A stretch of DNA of 64,000 nt from JAWVFM01 sp963823245 (lineage in GTDB: Bacteria > Actinomycetota > Thermoleophilia > Solirubrobacterales > 70-9), in the NCBI GenBank assembly GCA_963823245.1, contig CAWGKQ010000009.1:1-64000 (forward strand), in the 5' to 3' direction. The translations under genes and the position numbers were made by a program. The notes beneath the pieces were generated by a model, which saw only the letters and a list, made by a program, of their open reading frames with translations, was not told the DNA's origin and searched no databases. This document shows positions 1 through 10,186 of this stretch, piece after piece; within the stretch, counting starts at the first letter, position 1, and the number at the start of each line of letters is the position of its first letter.

Positions 1-666
1 TCGATGTCCCAGGGGCGCGCGCGGAAGCGATAGGCCTCGGAGGTGAGCGCGCCGACGGGGCAGAGCTCGATGACGTTGCCGTGGAAGGGCGCGATGTAGG
101 GGCGGTCGTCGAACGTGCCGACGTATGTGTGCGCCCCGCGCGCGAGGAGCTGGAGCTGCTCGTCCTCGGCGATCTCCTGGCTGAAGCGCACGCAGCGGTA
201 GCAGAGGATGCAGCGCTCACGGTCGATCCGAACGAGCGGCGAGAGCGGGACCGGCTTCTGGAAGTGGCGCTTGGGATCGGTGACCCGGCTGCGCCCGGGC
301 CCCAGCCCATCGCGATGTCCTGGAGCGGGCACTCGCCGCCCTTGTCGCACACCGGGCAGTCGAGCGGGTGGTTGACGAGCAGGAACTCGACGACGGCGTT
401 CTGCGCCTCGACCACGCGATCGGTCTGCGTGTAGACCACCATCCCGTCGCGCACCGGCGTCGAGCAGCGGTCTGGAGCTTCGGGATGCCCTCGACCTCGA
501 CGAGGCACATGCGGCAGGCGCCGACCGGATGGCCGAGCTTCGGCTCGTAGCAGAAGACCGGGATCTCGACGTCGCCGCCCTTGGCGGCGTCGACGAGCAT
601 CTCGCCCTCGGTGGCCGTCACCTCGACGCCGTCGACGACGAGGGTGATCTCGCTCGCTGCGCTCAC
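1..666 (-). CDS. nuoG: NADH-quinone oxidoreductase subunit G, 5' part (partial, two frameshifts)
   Basis: This is the N-terminal part of the large iron-sulfur subunit of complex I; the 3' end lies beyond base 1. It starts at GTG 666, just after nuoF. The 2Fe-2S ligands are visible (GACRMCLVEVEG with an upstream Cys in FCYEPK). After a one-base deletion near 469 come the 4Fe-4S motif CPVCDKGGECPLQ and MGWGPG. A second one-base deletion near 290 leads to RSRVTDPKRHF, ERCILCYRCVRFSQEI and ELCPVGALTS. Each segment is near-perfectly conserved across the breaks, so the frameshifts look like sequence errors. It carries electrons from NuoF/E through the peripheral arm. The identification is certain; only the intactness is in doubt. 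Confidence 0.93.
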
Positions 667-692
667 GCGGCCAGTCCGTGGGCATCGGCGGC

Positions 693-1976
<1,284 letters not shown>

Positions 1977-1984
<8 letters not shown>

Positions 1985-2696
1985 CGCCGTCTCCGACCTC
2001 GAGGCGGAACTCGCCCTCGCCGGACCCGCCGGCGAGGGGCCGCTTGGCGAGCGCCTTCTCGGCGACCGGCTCGGCGCCCGCACGAAGCTCGGAGACCGCC
2101 TTCGCGGCGTCGGCCGGGTCGAGCGGCCCGTAGTAGCGCTCGTCGATCGAAGCCATCGGCGCGATGTCGCAGGCGCCGAGGCATTCGAAGCCCGAGACGA
2201 ACAGCTCGCCGTCGCCCGAGCTGGCCCCGCCATGGCCCGCCTCGTCGGCGTCGCACCCCGCCGCCTCGCAGAACGCCTCCAGCAGCTCGTCGCCGCCGCG
2301 CATCCAGCAGGAGATGTTGGTGCAGACGAGGACGCGGTGGCGCCCCACCGGCTCGAGCCGGAAGAGGTCGTAGAAGCTCGCGACGGACTCGAGGTAACCG
2401 GGCGTCAGTCCCATGACCGCCGCCGCCTGGCGGATCCCGTCGGGCGAGCACCAGCCGTACCGGCGCTGCACGGCCCAGAGCGCCGGGATCGAGGCCGAGC
2501 GAAGCTCGGGGTAGCGGCCCATGGCCGTCTCGATCTCGTCCTTCAGGTCGTCGGGAACGTCGACCTCGTGGAGCTCGGGAACGGGCTCGGCGTCCTCGGG
2601 CCGCATCGAGGCGATGAGCGCGTGGCGGTCGGCGGCTGAGAGGTCGTCGGTCGAGATGATCTCCGGCACCCAGGCATCGCCGGCCTCCGGGCTCAC
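1977..2696 (-). CDS. nuoE: NADH-quinone oxidoreductase subunit E
   Basis: This is the thioredoxin-fold 2Fe-2S subunit (cluster N1a) of complex I, which partners NuoF in NADH oxidation. The ligands are the pair in CTNISCWMRGG and the pair in CLGACDIAP, the expected C-x4-C and C-x3-C. The core begins at RYPELRSASIPALWAVQ. The GTG at 2696 overlaps the nuoD stop as GTGA, giving 239 residues, with about 65 residues of acidic N-terminal extension before the conserved core. An internal ATG in that extension (MRPEDAEP) is an alternative start. The C-terminal tail (AEKALAKRPLAGG and beyond) is not part of the conserved fold. The frame is intact, unlike neighbouring nuoF. Confidence 0.95.
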
Positions 2697-3955
2697 CTGT
2701 CGATCCCCCCGAGGATGGGGTCGAGCATCGCCAGGTTCTGGATCAGGTCGGCGAGGTAGCCCCCGACGCACATCTCGCGCAGCGCCTGGAGGTTGACGAA
2801 TGACGGCTCGCGGAAATGAACGCGCGCCGGCTTCGCGGAGCCGTCGGCCAGGATGTAGCAGCCGAGCTCGCCGCGCGGCGACTCGATCGCGTAGTAGGCC
2901 TCGCCCGGCGGGACGCGGTACCCCTCGGTGACGAGCTTGAAGTGGTGGATCAGCGCCTCCATGGAGGTCGAGAGCTCGTGGCGCGGGGGGAGGACGTACT
3001 TGCGGTCGTCGGAGATCCACGGCCCCTCCGGAAGCCCCTCGACCGCCTGCTGGACGATTCGCGTCGACTCCCGCATCTCCGTTACGCGGACCTTGAACCG
3101 GTCCCAGCCGTCGCCGACCGTGCCGACGGGGACCTTGAAGTCGAAGTCCGCGTAGGCGAGCTCTGGGGCGGCCTTGCGAAGGTCCCACGGCTCGCCCGCG
3201 GCGCGCAGCAGCGGGCCCGTCACGCCGAGCTCGAGCAGCCGTTCCTTCGGGACCGCGCCGACGCCCTTGGTGCGGTTGAGGAAGATCTCGTTGTTGGTGA
3301 GGAGCGCCTCGTACTGGTCGACTCGGGTCGGGAACTCGGCGCAGAACCGAAGCACCGCTTCGACGAAGCCAACCGGGATGTCCTCGGCTACTCCCCCGAC
3401 CTGGAAGTAGCGAGTGTGCATCCGCTGCCCGGTCGACATCTCGAACAGGTCGAGCAGGCGGTCGCGGTCGCGGAAGCAATAGAAGAACATCGACATCGCC
3501 CCGAGGTCGAGTGCCGAGGTGCCGAGCCAGACCAGGTGCGAGTGGATCCGGCTGAGCTCCATGTGGATCACCCGCAGATACTTGGCGCGGTCCGGGATCT
3601 CGAGCTCGATCAGCCGCTCGACGCAGCCGACGAACGCCTCCATGTTCGAGAAGTAGGCGAGGTAGTCCATCCGCTCCACGAACGGGATCGCCTTCCAGTA
3701 GCTCTTGTCCTCGCAGTTCTTCTCGATCCCGGTGTGGACGTAGCCCATGATCGGCTTCAGATCGCGGACCACCTCGCCCTCGAGGCTCACGAGGAGACGC
3801 AGCACCCCGTGCGTCGCAGGGTGGTGCGGGCCCATGTTGACCGTGAGCATCTCCTGGTCGACGTCCGCCTCGGTCTGCTCCACGACCGAGCTGCCGATGA
3901 CCTGGGCCTCGCTGTAGGAGGGAGCGTCGCGGCCGACCGACCCGGTCGCGCTCAC
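2693..3955 (-). CDS. nuoD: NADH-quinone oxidoreductase subunit D
   Basis: This is the 49-kDa-type subunit that forms the quinone chamber of complex I together with NuoB. The hallmark MGPHHPATHGVLR lies near residue 35. Downstream are GYVHTGIEKNCE, SRIHSHLVWLGT and the C-terminal block ESPRGELGCYILADGS. The GTG at 3955 overlaps the nuoC stop (GTGA) and gives 420 residues, standard for separate (not fused CD) bacterial subunits. The frame is uninterrupted. It is translationally coupled on both sides (nuoC-nuoD and nuoD-nuoE overlap by 4 bases). Confidence 0.97.
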   Translation of the reverse strand: MSATGSVGRDAPSYSEAQVIGSSVVEQTEADVDQEMLTVNMGPHHPATHGVLRLLVSLEGEVVRDLKPIMGYVHTGIEKNCEDKSYWKAIPFVERMDYLAYFSNMEAFVGCVERLIELEIPDRAKYLRVIHMELSRIHSHLVWLGTSALDLGAMSMFFYCFRDRDRLLDLFEMSTGQRMHTRYFQVGGVAEDIPVGFVEAVLRFCAEFPTRVDQYEALLTNNEIFLNRTKGVGAVPKERLLELGVTGPLLRAAGEPWDLRKAAPELAYADFDFKVPVGTVGDGWDRFKVRVTEMRESTRIVQQAVEGLPEGPWISDDRKYVLPPRHELSTSMEALIHHFKLVTEGYRVPPGEAYYAIESPRGELGCYILADGSAKPARVHFREPSFVNLQALREMCVGGYLADLIQNLAMLDPILGGIDR

Positions 3956-4484
3956 TCGAACCACCTCGGGACCTCGCGCTCGTTGTACGTGAAGATCACC
4001 GGCTCGCCGCCGACGGGGAAGTCGCGCCGCTGCGGCCAGCCGACGTAGTTCTCGGGCATGAGGATCCGGCGCAGGTCCGGATGGCCGCGAAAGGCGATGC
4101 CGAAGAAGTCGTAGATCTCCCGCTCCTGGAAGTCGGCGGTGGGGAACAGGTCGGCGATCGAGTCGATCTCGGGCAGCTCGCCCGCCGCCGGGGTCGGCGA
4201 GCGCGGCGCGGCACACGGAGGCGCTCGACCCGCTCCATGCTCAGAAGCTCGTAATGGACGCCGAACCGCGGCTCCGCGGGCAGGTAGTCGACGCCATGCA
4301 CGCTCGCGAGGAAGCGGTACTCCTGGCCGGGGGTGTCGCGCAGCCAGCACAGGACGTCGCGGATCGCCTCGGGGTCGACCACGAGGCAGGCCTGACCGTG
4401 CTCGTGGTACGTGGAGACGACGGCGCCCTCCCGGACCGAATCGAGCTCCTGGGCGATCAGCTCGAGGCCGGGAGCGTCGGGCAT
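3952..4484 (-). CDS. nuoC: NADH-quinone oxidoreductase subunit C (one frameshift)
   Basis: This is the 30-kDa-type subunit of the complex I peripheral arm. It starts at ATG 4484, overlapping the nuoB stop by one base (TGATG). The N-terminal half contains RFLASVHGVDYLPAEPRFG; the C-terminal half, in another frame after a shift near 4205-4225, has the family signature EREIYDFFGIAFRGHPDL followed by RRILMPENYVGWPQRRDFP. The total of 533 bases is not a multiple of three, consistent with one lost or added base. The corrected length is about 177 residues, normal for actinobacterial NuoC. Confidence 0.93.
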
Positions 4485-5212
4485 CAGCCGATCGTCCCGC
4501 GCGCGGCCGCGTACGCCTCGAGCGCCTCGGCGCTCGGGGCGCCGATCGACTCGTCCCGCGCCCACTCCTCGGTTCCCTCGGCGTTGTAGCGCCGCCGCCA
4601 GCCCGGATCGGGGTTGCCCTGGATCATGCGCTGGAGCTTGTTGAAGCCGTAGATCAGCGCCTCAGGTCGCGGCGGGCAGCCGGGGACGTGGATGTCCACG
4701 GGCATGAACTTGTCCGCCCCCTGGACCACGGCATAGTTGGAGAACATGCCGCCGGACGACGAGCAGGCGCCCATCGAGATCGCCCACTTCGGCTCGAGCA
4801 TCTGGTCGTAGATGCGCCGGACGACCGGGGCCATCTTGATCGACACGCGGCCCGAGAGGATGATCATGTCCGCCTGCCGCGGCGACGCCCGCATGTTCTC
4901 CGCGCCGAACCGCGCGATGTCGTAGCGCGGGCTGACGATCGACATCATCTCGATCGCGCAGCAGGCAAGCCCGAACGTCAGGGGGAAGACCGAGTTCGAT
5001 CGGCCCCACGCTTGAACCTGCTCGAACCGCGTGGTGACGACGGCCTGTTCGACGTGCTCGTCGAGCTCCGGCCCGTCGAGGTCGCCCCGAAGGAGGTCGC
5101 GGGCGCGGATCTGGCGGACCCGGAGGTCGTCGACGGGCGGCGGCCCCTCGAGGGGCGCGAGGGCGCGGAGCTTCTCGCGCCTTACTTCCAGTTCAGGGCC
5201 CCCCGGCGCCAC
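4484..5212 (-). CDS. nuoB: NADH-quinone oxidoreductase subunit B
   Basis: This is the subunit that carries the N2 4Fe-4S cluster, the last electron carrier before quinone. The four ligands are visible: the Cys pair in FGLACCAIEMM, one in MGACSSSGGM and one in HVPGCPPRPEA. The start is uncertain. No ATG, GTG or TTG lies close to the conserved block (AWGRSNSVFPLTFG). The nearest in-frame start is GTG 5212 inside the end of nuoA, giving 242 residues with an N-terminal extension of about 60 residues, against about 180 in most homologues. Either the extension is real, or a start codon was lost to an undetected indel. Confidence 0.94.
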   Translation of the reverse strand: MAPGGPELEVRREKLRALAPLEGPPPVDDLRVRQIRARDLLRGDLDGPELDEHVEQAVVTTRFEQVQAWGRSNSVFPLTFGLACCAIEMMSIVSPRYDIARFGAENMRASPRQADMIILSGRVSIKMAPVVRRIYDQMLEPKWAISMGACSSSGGMFSNYAVVQGADKFMPVDIHVPGCPPRPEALIYGFNKLQRMIQGNPDPGWRRRYNAEGTEEWARDESIGAPSAEALEAYAAARGTIG

Positions 5213-5559
5213 ACGTAGACGAGGCCGAGCAGCAGGAGGACCACGAACACGATGATCTCGGCGAGGACGAACACCGAGTGGGCGCCCTTCAGGATCACGC
5301 CGACGGGGTAGAGGAACACCACCTCGATGTCGAAGAGGATGAAGAGCATCGCGACCATGTAGAAGCTGATGCCGAAGCGGAAGGTGCGCGACACCTCGCT
5401 CGGCAGGCCGCACTCATACGGATCCTCCTTCGCCTTGCTCGCGCGCTTCGGCCCGATGATCCCGTTGAGGACCGCCAGCGTCGTTCCGGTGATGAGGCCG
5501 AGACCGCCGAAGACGAGCACTGGGAGGTAGCTGCTGAGCACGGCGGGCTGTTTATACAC
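5182..5559 (-). CDS. nuoA: NADH-quinone oxidoreductase subunit A
   Basis: This is a three-helix membrane subunit of complex I and the promoter-proximal gene of the minus-strand nuo operon. The conserved acidic segment EDPYECGLPSEVSRTFR and the helix FYMVAMLFILFDIEVVFLYP are present. It begins with GTG 5559 (125 residues). A second GTG at 5541 would also fit, and neither has a clear Shine-Dalgarno sequence. It overlaps the proposed nuoB start by about 30 bases. The AT-rich region upstream (5580-5625) is where the operon promoter should be. Confidence 0.95.
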   Translation of the reverse strand: MYKQPAVLSSYLPVLVFGGLGLITGTTLAVLNGIIGPKRASKAKEDPYECGLPSEVSRTFRFGISFYMVAMLFILFDIEVVFLYPVGVILKGAHSVFVLAEIIVFVVLLLLGLVYVWRRGALNWK

Positions 5560-5631
5560 CCGCAGGCGAGCTTGTGCGGGGTTGATACATAGTGCTTTTC
5601 CGCATCAGTAAGCCATGTATGCCGTGAGGAC

Positions 5632-5675
5632 TTAGCTCCGAAAGCAGCGTGTAAGGGCGCCGAAGGCGCCCGCAA
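5632..5675. repeat. Dispersed palindromic repeat, copy 1
   Basis: This 44-base element matches positions 15406-15449 with only four differences. It holds a strong hairpin (GGGCGCC, GAA loop, GGCGCCC at 5655-5671) preceded by a weaker GCTCC-GAAA-GCAGC stem. It lies between the divergent nuoA operon and the membrane gene at 5707. It may be a REP-like genomic repeat or an RNA-level structure; the sequence alone does not decide. Confidence 0.7.
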
Positions 5676-5706
5676 GAGATTCAACGTCTACCGACGCGGT
5701 CCCGAG

Positions 5707-6153
5707 GTGCGAACCTCCCGCACCGTGCTCGACGTCCACATCGCGAACGGCGTCCTCCTCCTGGTCCTGAGTCTGATCGCGGGCCTCTGGGGCGGCATCG
5801 CCTGGATCCGGCGCCGCCCGGCCGTCGGCTTCTGGTACGTGCTCCGCGCGATGCAGGTCTCGGCGGTGCTCCAGGCCGCCTTCGGCTCCATCCTCCTGCT
5901 CAGCGGGCGCAACGCGCCGAGCGGCCTCCACTACCTCTACGGCGTCCTGCCACTCCTCGTCTCGCTCCTCGCCGAGGGCCTCCGCGCTGGCATCGCCGAG
6001 CGCGAGCTCGAGGGCCTCGACTTCGACTCGCTGCCCAACGAGCGCCGGCGGGCGATCGCGATGGCCATCACCCGCCGCGAGACCGGCGCGATGGCCGTCT
6101 CGGCGCTCGTGATCTTCCTGCTCGCGCTGCGGGCGGCGACGACCGCGAGCTAG
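5707..6153 (+). CDS. Small integral membrane protein, function unknown
   Basis: This protein of 148 residues has about four hydrophobic helices (around residues 14-33, 43-63, 72-90 and 128-145) with basic loops (WIRRRPAVGFW, NERRRAIAMAITRRE). I do not recognise a family. A GTG at 5707 gives the full frame; a second GTG at 5725 (VLDVHIANG) is just as plausible because the first helix starts right after it. It is transcribed away from nuoA and convergent with the protease gene that ends at 6163, nine bases downstream. The codon use is typical of the window and the frame is clean. Confidence 0.7.
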   Translation: MRTSRTVLDVHIANGVLLLVLSLIAGLWGGIAWIRRRPAVGFWYVLRAMQVSAVLQAAFGSILLLSGRNAPSGLHYLYGVLPLLVSLLAEGLRAGIAERELEGLDFDSLPNERRRAIAMAITRRETGAMAVSALVIFLLALRAATTAS

Positions 6154-6162
6154 ATGCGCGGC

Positions 6163-9100
6163 CTACGGGCCTGAGGCGTCGAAGGTCGGCGGGATCGCCG
6201 CCACGTCAACCGCGACGGATGCCGTCGTCGACTTGCCGGCCCGGTTGGTTGCTGTGACCGAGATCTTGTGGGTGCCGGGCTGGAGCGACGCGGTGATCGA
6301 AGAGCCCTTGCCGAGGTTTCCCTGGAGCGACGATCGCCAGACGATGCCGGAGGCCGGGAAGGCGGCGTCCTGGAGGTCGTCGACGACGGCGCTCAGTTGG
6401 ATCGACTCGCCCTCGACCGCGTTTGCCCCGTCGTGCGGCGTCGAGATCAGCACGCGCGGGGCCTTGGCGGGAACCTTGAACGACTTCGAGGTCGCCGTGT
6501 CCGTCAGCACGCCGTCGCTCGCGATCACCCGGAACCGGGCCTTCGCTCCTCCGGGCAGGCGACTGAGGTCGACCTTGAATGACTGCTCGTGGAGGTCGGC
6601 GGCGACCGGAAGGTAGCTCTTCCCGTTGGCGCTGTAGAGGAGGGTGTATGTGCGGTGCCCACCGTCGCCATCGTGGGAGCGCCAGCGAACCCTGACGCTC
6701 TTGGCCAGGGTCTTGCCCCCGTGCGGCGAGAGCAGGCGGACGCTCGGCGCGTGGGCCGAGACCGGCACCGAGGCGAGCGTCCGCTTGCCCTTCGTGACCG
6801 TGATGCGCCTGGTGCCGGCCTTGAACGGGACGACCTCGTGGACGAGCGCGGCAGCCTGGCTCGGTGGCAGGTCGGACATGACCCTGGGCGTGAAGGGATA
6901 CCGGGCGAGGACGCGGTTGCGGCGGCCGCGCAGGACGATCGAGTAGGCGCTCTTCTTGGGTCGCTGCGTCAGCGTCAACCCGCGCAGGGCCTTGAGCGGC
7001 GAGAGGTCGAGCCGGCCCGAGCGCAGGGCCAGCGAGCCGTTGACGATCAGGCCGAGGCCGCGAGCCTTGCGGCGCACCGGCGCGCGACGCTTCGAGCGGC
7101 CGAGCGTCGCGAAGTCGGGGCAGTTCGGGTGGTCGGCGCCGCAGAGGTTCGAGAGGATGCCGCGGTAGGTGTAGTCCGACATCCACTCGTTGTCGCAGTA
7201 GGTCATGATGTCGCTCGCTCCGGTGCGCCAGTCCCAGAGCTTCGTCGGGACGCCGAGCACGGCGTTGCCGTGTCGACCCCTGATTGTCGAAGGTGGCATT
7301 GCCGATCAGCCCGTCCGGGTAGGGGTAGTTGTCGTCGTCGGAGGAATTGTTGTTGCAGAACCCGGGGTGCTTGCGGTTGTACATGTGGCCGATCTCGTGG
7401 CCGCCGTACCAGTCCGCGTAGGAGGTGTCGGTGTCCCAGCTGAAGTTCGTGAAGTTGCTCCCGACGCCCGACGGGCCCGATGCGAACCGGCCGCCGATCG
7501 ACTCCGCGCAGCCGCGCATGAACATCGTCCCGGCGTTGTCGCTGACGACGCCGTAGTAGCGGGTGCGCGGGTCCTGAGCCTGCATGCCGCTGACCCAATC
7601 GCTGAGGCGGGAGTTGACGTCGTCGCAGGTGAAGCCGGGGCTCGTGAGGTTGCCATCATTGTCGGTGACCTCCGGATGGTCCGGCTGGAGCGGCATGAAC
7701 ATCTGGGTGTCGCGAACCTCCGCAGTGGGATAGGCGCGCCGCAGCCATGAGGCGAGCATGTCGATGTCGTTCTGGGTCGGCACGATCCCGCGGTGGTCGC
7801 GGGGGGCGGGCTGGTATGGCACCCGGACGAGCCAGATCCGCACCGGCGGCACCGTGTGGAACCGGACGGTCCCCAGGAACCCGGGGTTGTCGCAGCCGGT
7901 GCACGGCAGCGCGGTGCGTTCGCCCTCGACGTCGAGGTGGTCGAGTTGGAGATGGAGCCGCGGACCGTCCGCGAGCCATTCGCGGGGGAGCTCGAAATTG
8001 AGGCTCTTATCGAGGCTGGAGCGGGTGCTCTCGACGGTGCTCGAGGCATTGACGGTGATCGTGTTGAGCGATGGGAGGATCTGCGGGCCGCCCGGGTGGG
8101 TCCCGTCCGGGAGGGTCGCTGTGAGCGCGCCGCTCACCCCGGTGACGCTCGAGGCGCCGCCGTCGAGGCCCAGGTAGACGCGGGCGATCGTCCGGTGAAA
8201 GCCGCCCGACGTCGCCGCGACCAGGGGCACCGAGTTGAAGCGGTTCTGGACGGACTGCGTGACCTCGATGTTGCTGAGCTCGTGGAACTGGGTTCCGGGC
8301 GGGATTGGCGACAGCCCCACCGCCCGCGGCGCGCTCGACCCGGTGCCTGCGCAATTGGTCGCAGTGACGATCACCTTGTTGCCGCCGTTGTTCAGCAGGC
8401 CGCTGACGTTGACCGGGCCGAAGAGCCCTCCGTCGGAGTCGATCAGGGTCGGGAATGCCTGCGAGGTGTGCGTCGTGGACCCCAGGGCGATCAGCGAGGC
8501 GCCTGTGATCGGGGCGCCGTGGGGGTCTACGGCGCCCTGGAGCAGGAAGGTGTTGTTCTGCACCGTCAGCCCGTCGAGGGGCTTCGAGACGACGACCGTC
8601 GGCGGGCCGCTCGCCGTACAGGGGGGCGGCGGGCCCGCCTGGGAGAACTCGACGTCGTCGACGTCGAGCCCGTTCGCGAACCCGCCGGGCGCGGGCCCGA
8701 TCTCGATCTTGGTGATCGTCGGGCCTCGCGACGTCGACCGTGAGCGGCGTCTGAATCGGCGTCGGGCTGGTGCGCGCCGGCAGGGTGGCGTTGGCCGTGC
8801 CGACGACGGCGTTGGAGGCGTTGTAGGCGGTGAGGCGCACGTCGAAAGGGGCTCCGAGCGCGGACGAGAAGCCCACCCATGCCTTGACGTGCTGCTGGGG
8901 GGCGGTGAACGTCGCCGTGACCGGCGCCGTGCAGAACTCGATCGCCACGCAGGGCTCGACGGCAACGGTCCCCGAGTGGGCGAAGTTCGGGATCGCCGTC
9001 GGCTTCGAGAAGTCGAACGCCTCGGGGTTGTTGAAGGTGACGCCCTGGCCGTTGTACTGGGTGTTCACCGGCAGGCCGTGGCCGCCGTAACCCGGCGCCG

Positions 9101-9230
9101 TCGGAGCGAGGTCCTCGAAGGTGATCACGGCGCCGGACGCGGCCGGTGCGGCTGGGACAACCAGGAGGCCCAGGGCGAGGACGGCGACGCGCAGCCACCC
9201 GATCCCGGCCAAACGTGACCTCGTCGACAA
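6163..9230 (-). CDS. Secreted multidomain metzincin-like metalloprotease (two frameshifts)
   Basis: This is a large exported protein of about 1,020 residues. A TTG start at 9230 is followed by a signal peptide (AVLALGLLVVPAAPAASGA). Then come a jelly-roll-like segment (VITFEDLAP to FDVRLTAYN), Ig-like modules (PTVVVSKPLDGLTVQ), a protease domain, and Ig/cadherin-like repeats at the C-terminus (VRLLSPHGGKTLAK; PRVLISTPHDGANAVEG). The zinc site HEIGHMYNRKH sits near residue 610, with an apparent Met-turn DIMTYCDNEW about 65 residues later. The position usually occupied by Gly in HExxHxxGxxH is Asn. The frame breaks near 8726 and 7283; the text stays coherent across both. The role is probably extracellular protein degradation; the substrate is unknown. 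Confidence 0.8.
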
Positions 9231-9242
9231 CCCGCGGCGATC

Positions 9243-9731
9243 CTACTCGCGGGCGAGCGGCCTGTAAACCCCGCGCGAGAACACCAGCGGCTCGGCGCCG
9301 TCGGTCGCTTCGATCCCGGCGACCTCGCCCGTGACGATCGCGTGGTCGCCCCCGTCGAGGAGGTCGCGAAGCCCGCAGGCGATGGAGACCGTCGCGCCCG
9401 AGATCGCCGGGACCCCCGCGAGCTCGCGCCAGGCGACGCCCTCCCACTTCACCGGGTGGGGGTCCTTGGTCGCAAACCGAAGCGCAAGATCACCCTGGTC
9501 CGCCGACAGCACCGAAACGCCGAACGCGCCGGCCGATCGCAGCGCGGCGAGCGTGCGAGAGCGGCGGTCAAGCGCCGCGAGCATCAGGGGCGGTTCAAGG
9601 GAGAGGGAGACGACCGCGTTGGCTGTCGCCCCCGAGGGTCCCTCCGGGCCCGGCGCCGTAATGACCGTCACGGCCGTCGGCACGAGCCCCATCGCGCGGC
9701 GGAACTGGGCGGGATCGGCGTCGGGCGACAC
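9243..9731 (-). CDS. Flavin reductase domain protein
   Basis: This is a flavin reductase-like FMN-binding split-barrel protein (HpaC/RutF superfamily), which reduces flavin with NAD(P)H for a partner monooxygenase. It shows the usual core: VPTAVTVITAPGPEG, GATANAVVSLSLEPPLML, RSAGAFGVSVLSADQGDLALRF-type motif and a terminal DHAIVTGEVAGIE. The GTG at 9731 gives 162 residues, the family norm; the reading frame extends upstream but would overlap the divergent cytochrome gene. No obvious monooxygenase is adjacent, since the P450 at 51.7 kb would not use free flavin. The physiological partner is therefore unknown. Confidence 0.85.
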   Translation of the reverse strand: MSPDADPAQFRRAMGLVPTAVTVITAPGPEGPSGATANAVVSLSLEPPLMLAALDRRSRTLAALRSAGAFGVSVLSADQGDLALRFATKDPHPVKWEGVAWRELAGVPAISGATVSIACGLRDLLDGGDHAIVTGEVAGIEATDGAEPLVFSRGVYRPLARE

Positions 9732-9744
9732 GGGTGAGCGCAAG

Positions 9745-9750
9745 TATGAT
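9745..9750 (+). promoter_or_regulatory. -10 hexamer TATGAT, cytochrome c gene
   Basis: TATGAT lies 9 bases before the TTG start at 9760. A start point about 7 bases downstream would leave an almost leaderless mRNA. No Shine-Dalgarno sequence is present. Confidence 0.5.
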
Positions 9751-9759
9751 GCCGCCGCG

Positions 9760-10164
9760 TTGCGAGCCCCCAAGGCCCTGGTCATCACAGCCGCCGTAGC
9801 CGCCGGCCTGCTCCTGAGCGCATGCGGCTCGGAGGAGATCTCCGTGCCGAAGGGCGATCCGACCTACGCGGGCGCGGTGCTCTTCTCCCAGCGCTGCGGG
9901 GGATGCCACACGATGACCCCGGCCGGCACCCAGGGCTCCGACGCCCGCAACGTTCGCGTGGAGGGCCCGAACCTCGACCAGCGCCTCGAGAGCCTCTCGC
10001 AGGCCCGGTTCGCGATTCGAAACGGCGGCTTCTCCGGCTCGATCATGCCGCAGAACATCGTCACCGGGCGCGATGCGGACGCCGTCGCCGCCTTCGTCGC
10101 GAAGTACGCCGGGACCCAGGAGGTCTCGAGCCCGCGGCCCGGCGAGACCACGACCACGCCATAG
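9760..10164 (+). CDS. Lipoprotein c-type cytochrome
   Basis: This monohaem cytochrome c of 134 residues was probably exported and lipid-anchored. The N-terminal hydrophobic stretch ends in a lipobox (LLLSACGS). The haem site is QRCGGCHTM near residue 50 and the distal Met is probably in GSIMPQNIV. The C-terminal tail is Thr-rich (SSPRPGETTTTP). The TTG at 9760 follows a TATGAT hexamer. Such single-haem cytochromes hand electrons to terminal oxidases; a cytochrome oxidase is implied by ctaA at 15.5 kb, but none of its structural genes lie in the window. Confidence 0.88.
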   Translation: MRAPKALVITAAVAAGLLLSACGSEEISVPKGDPTYAGAVLFSQRCGGCHTMTPAGTQGSDARNVRVEGPNLDQRLESLSQARFAIRNGGFSGSIMPQNIVTGRDADAVAAFVAKYAGTQEVSSPRPGETTTTP

Positions 10165-10186
10165 CGCGGCGGAAGGCCCCGCCTCG

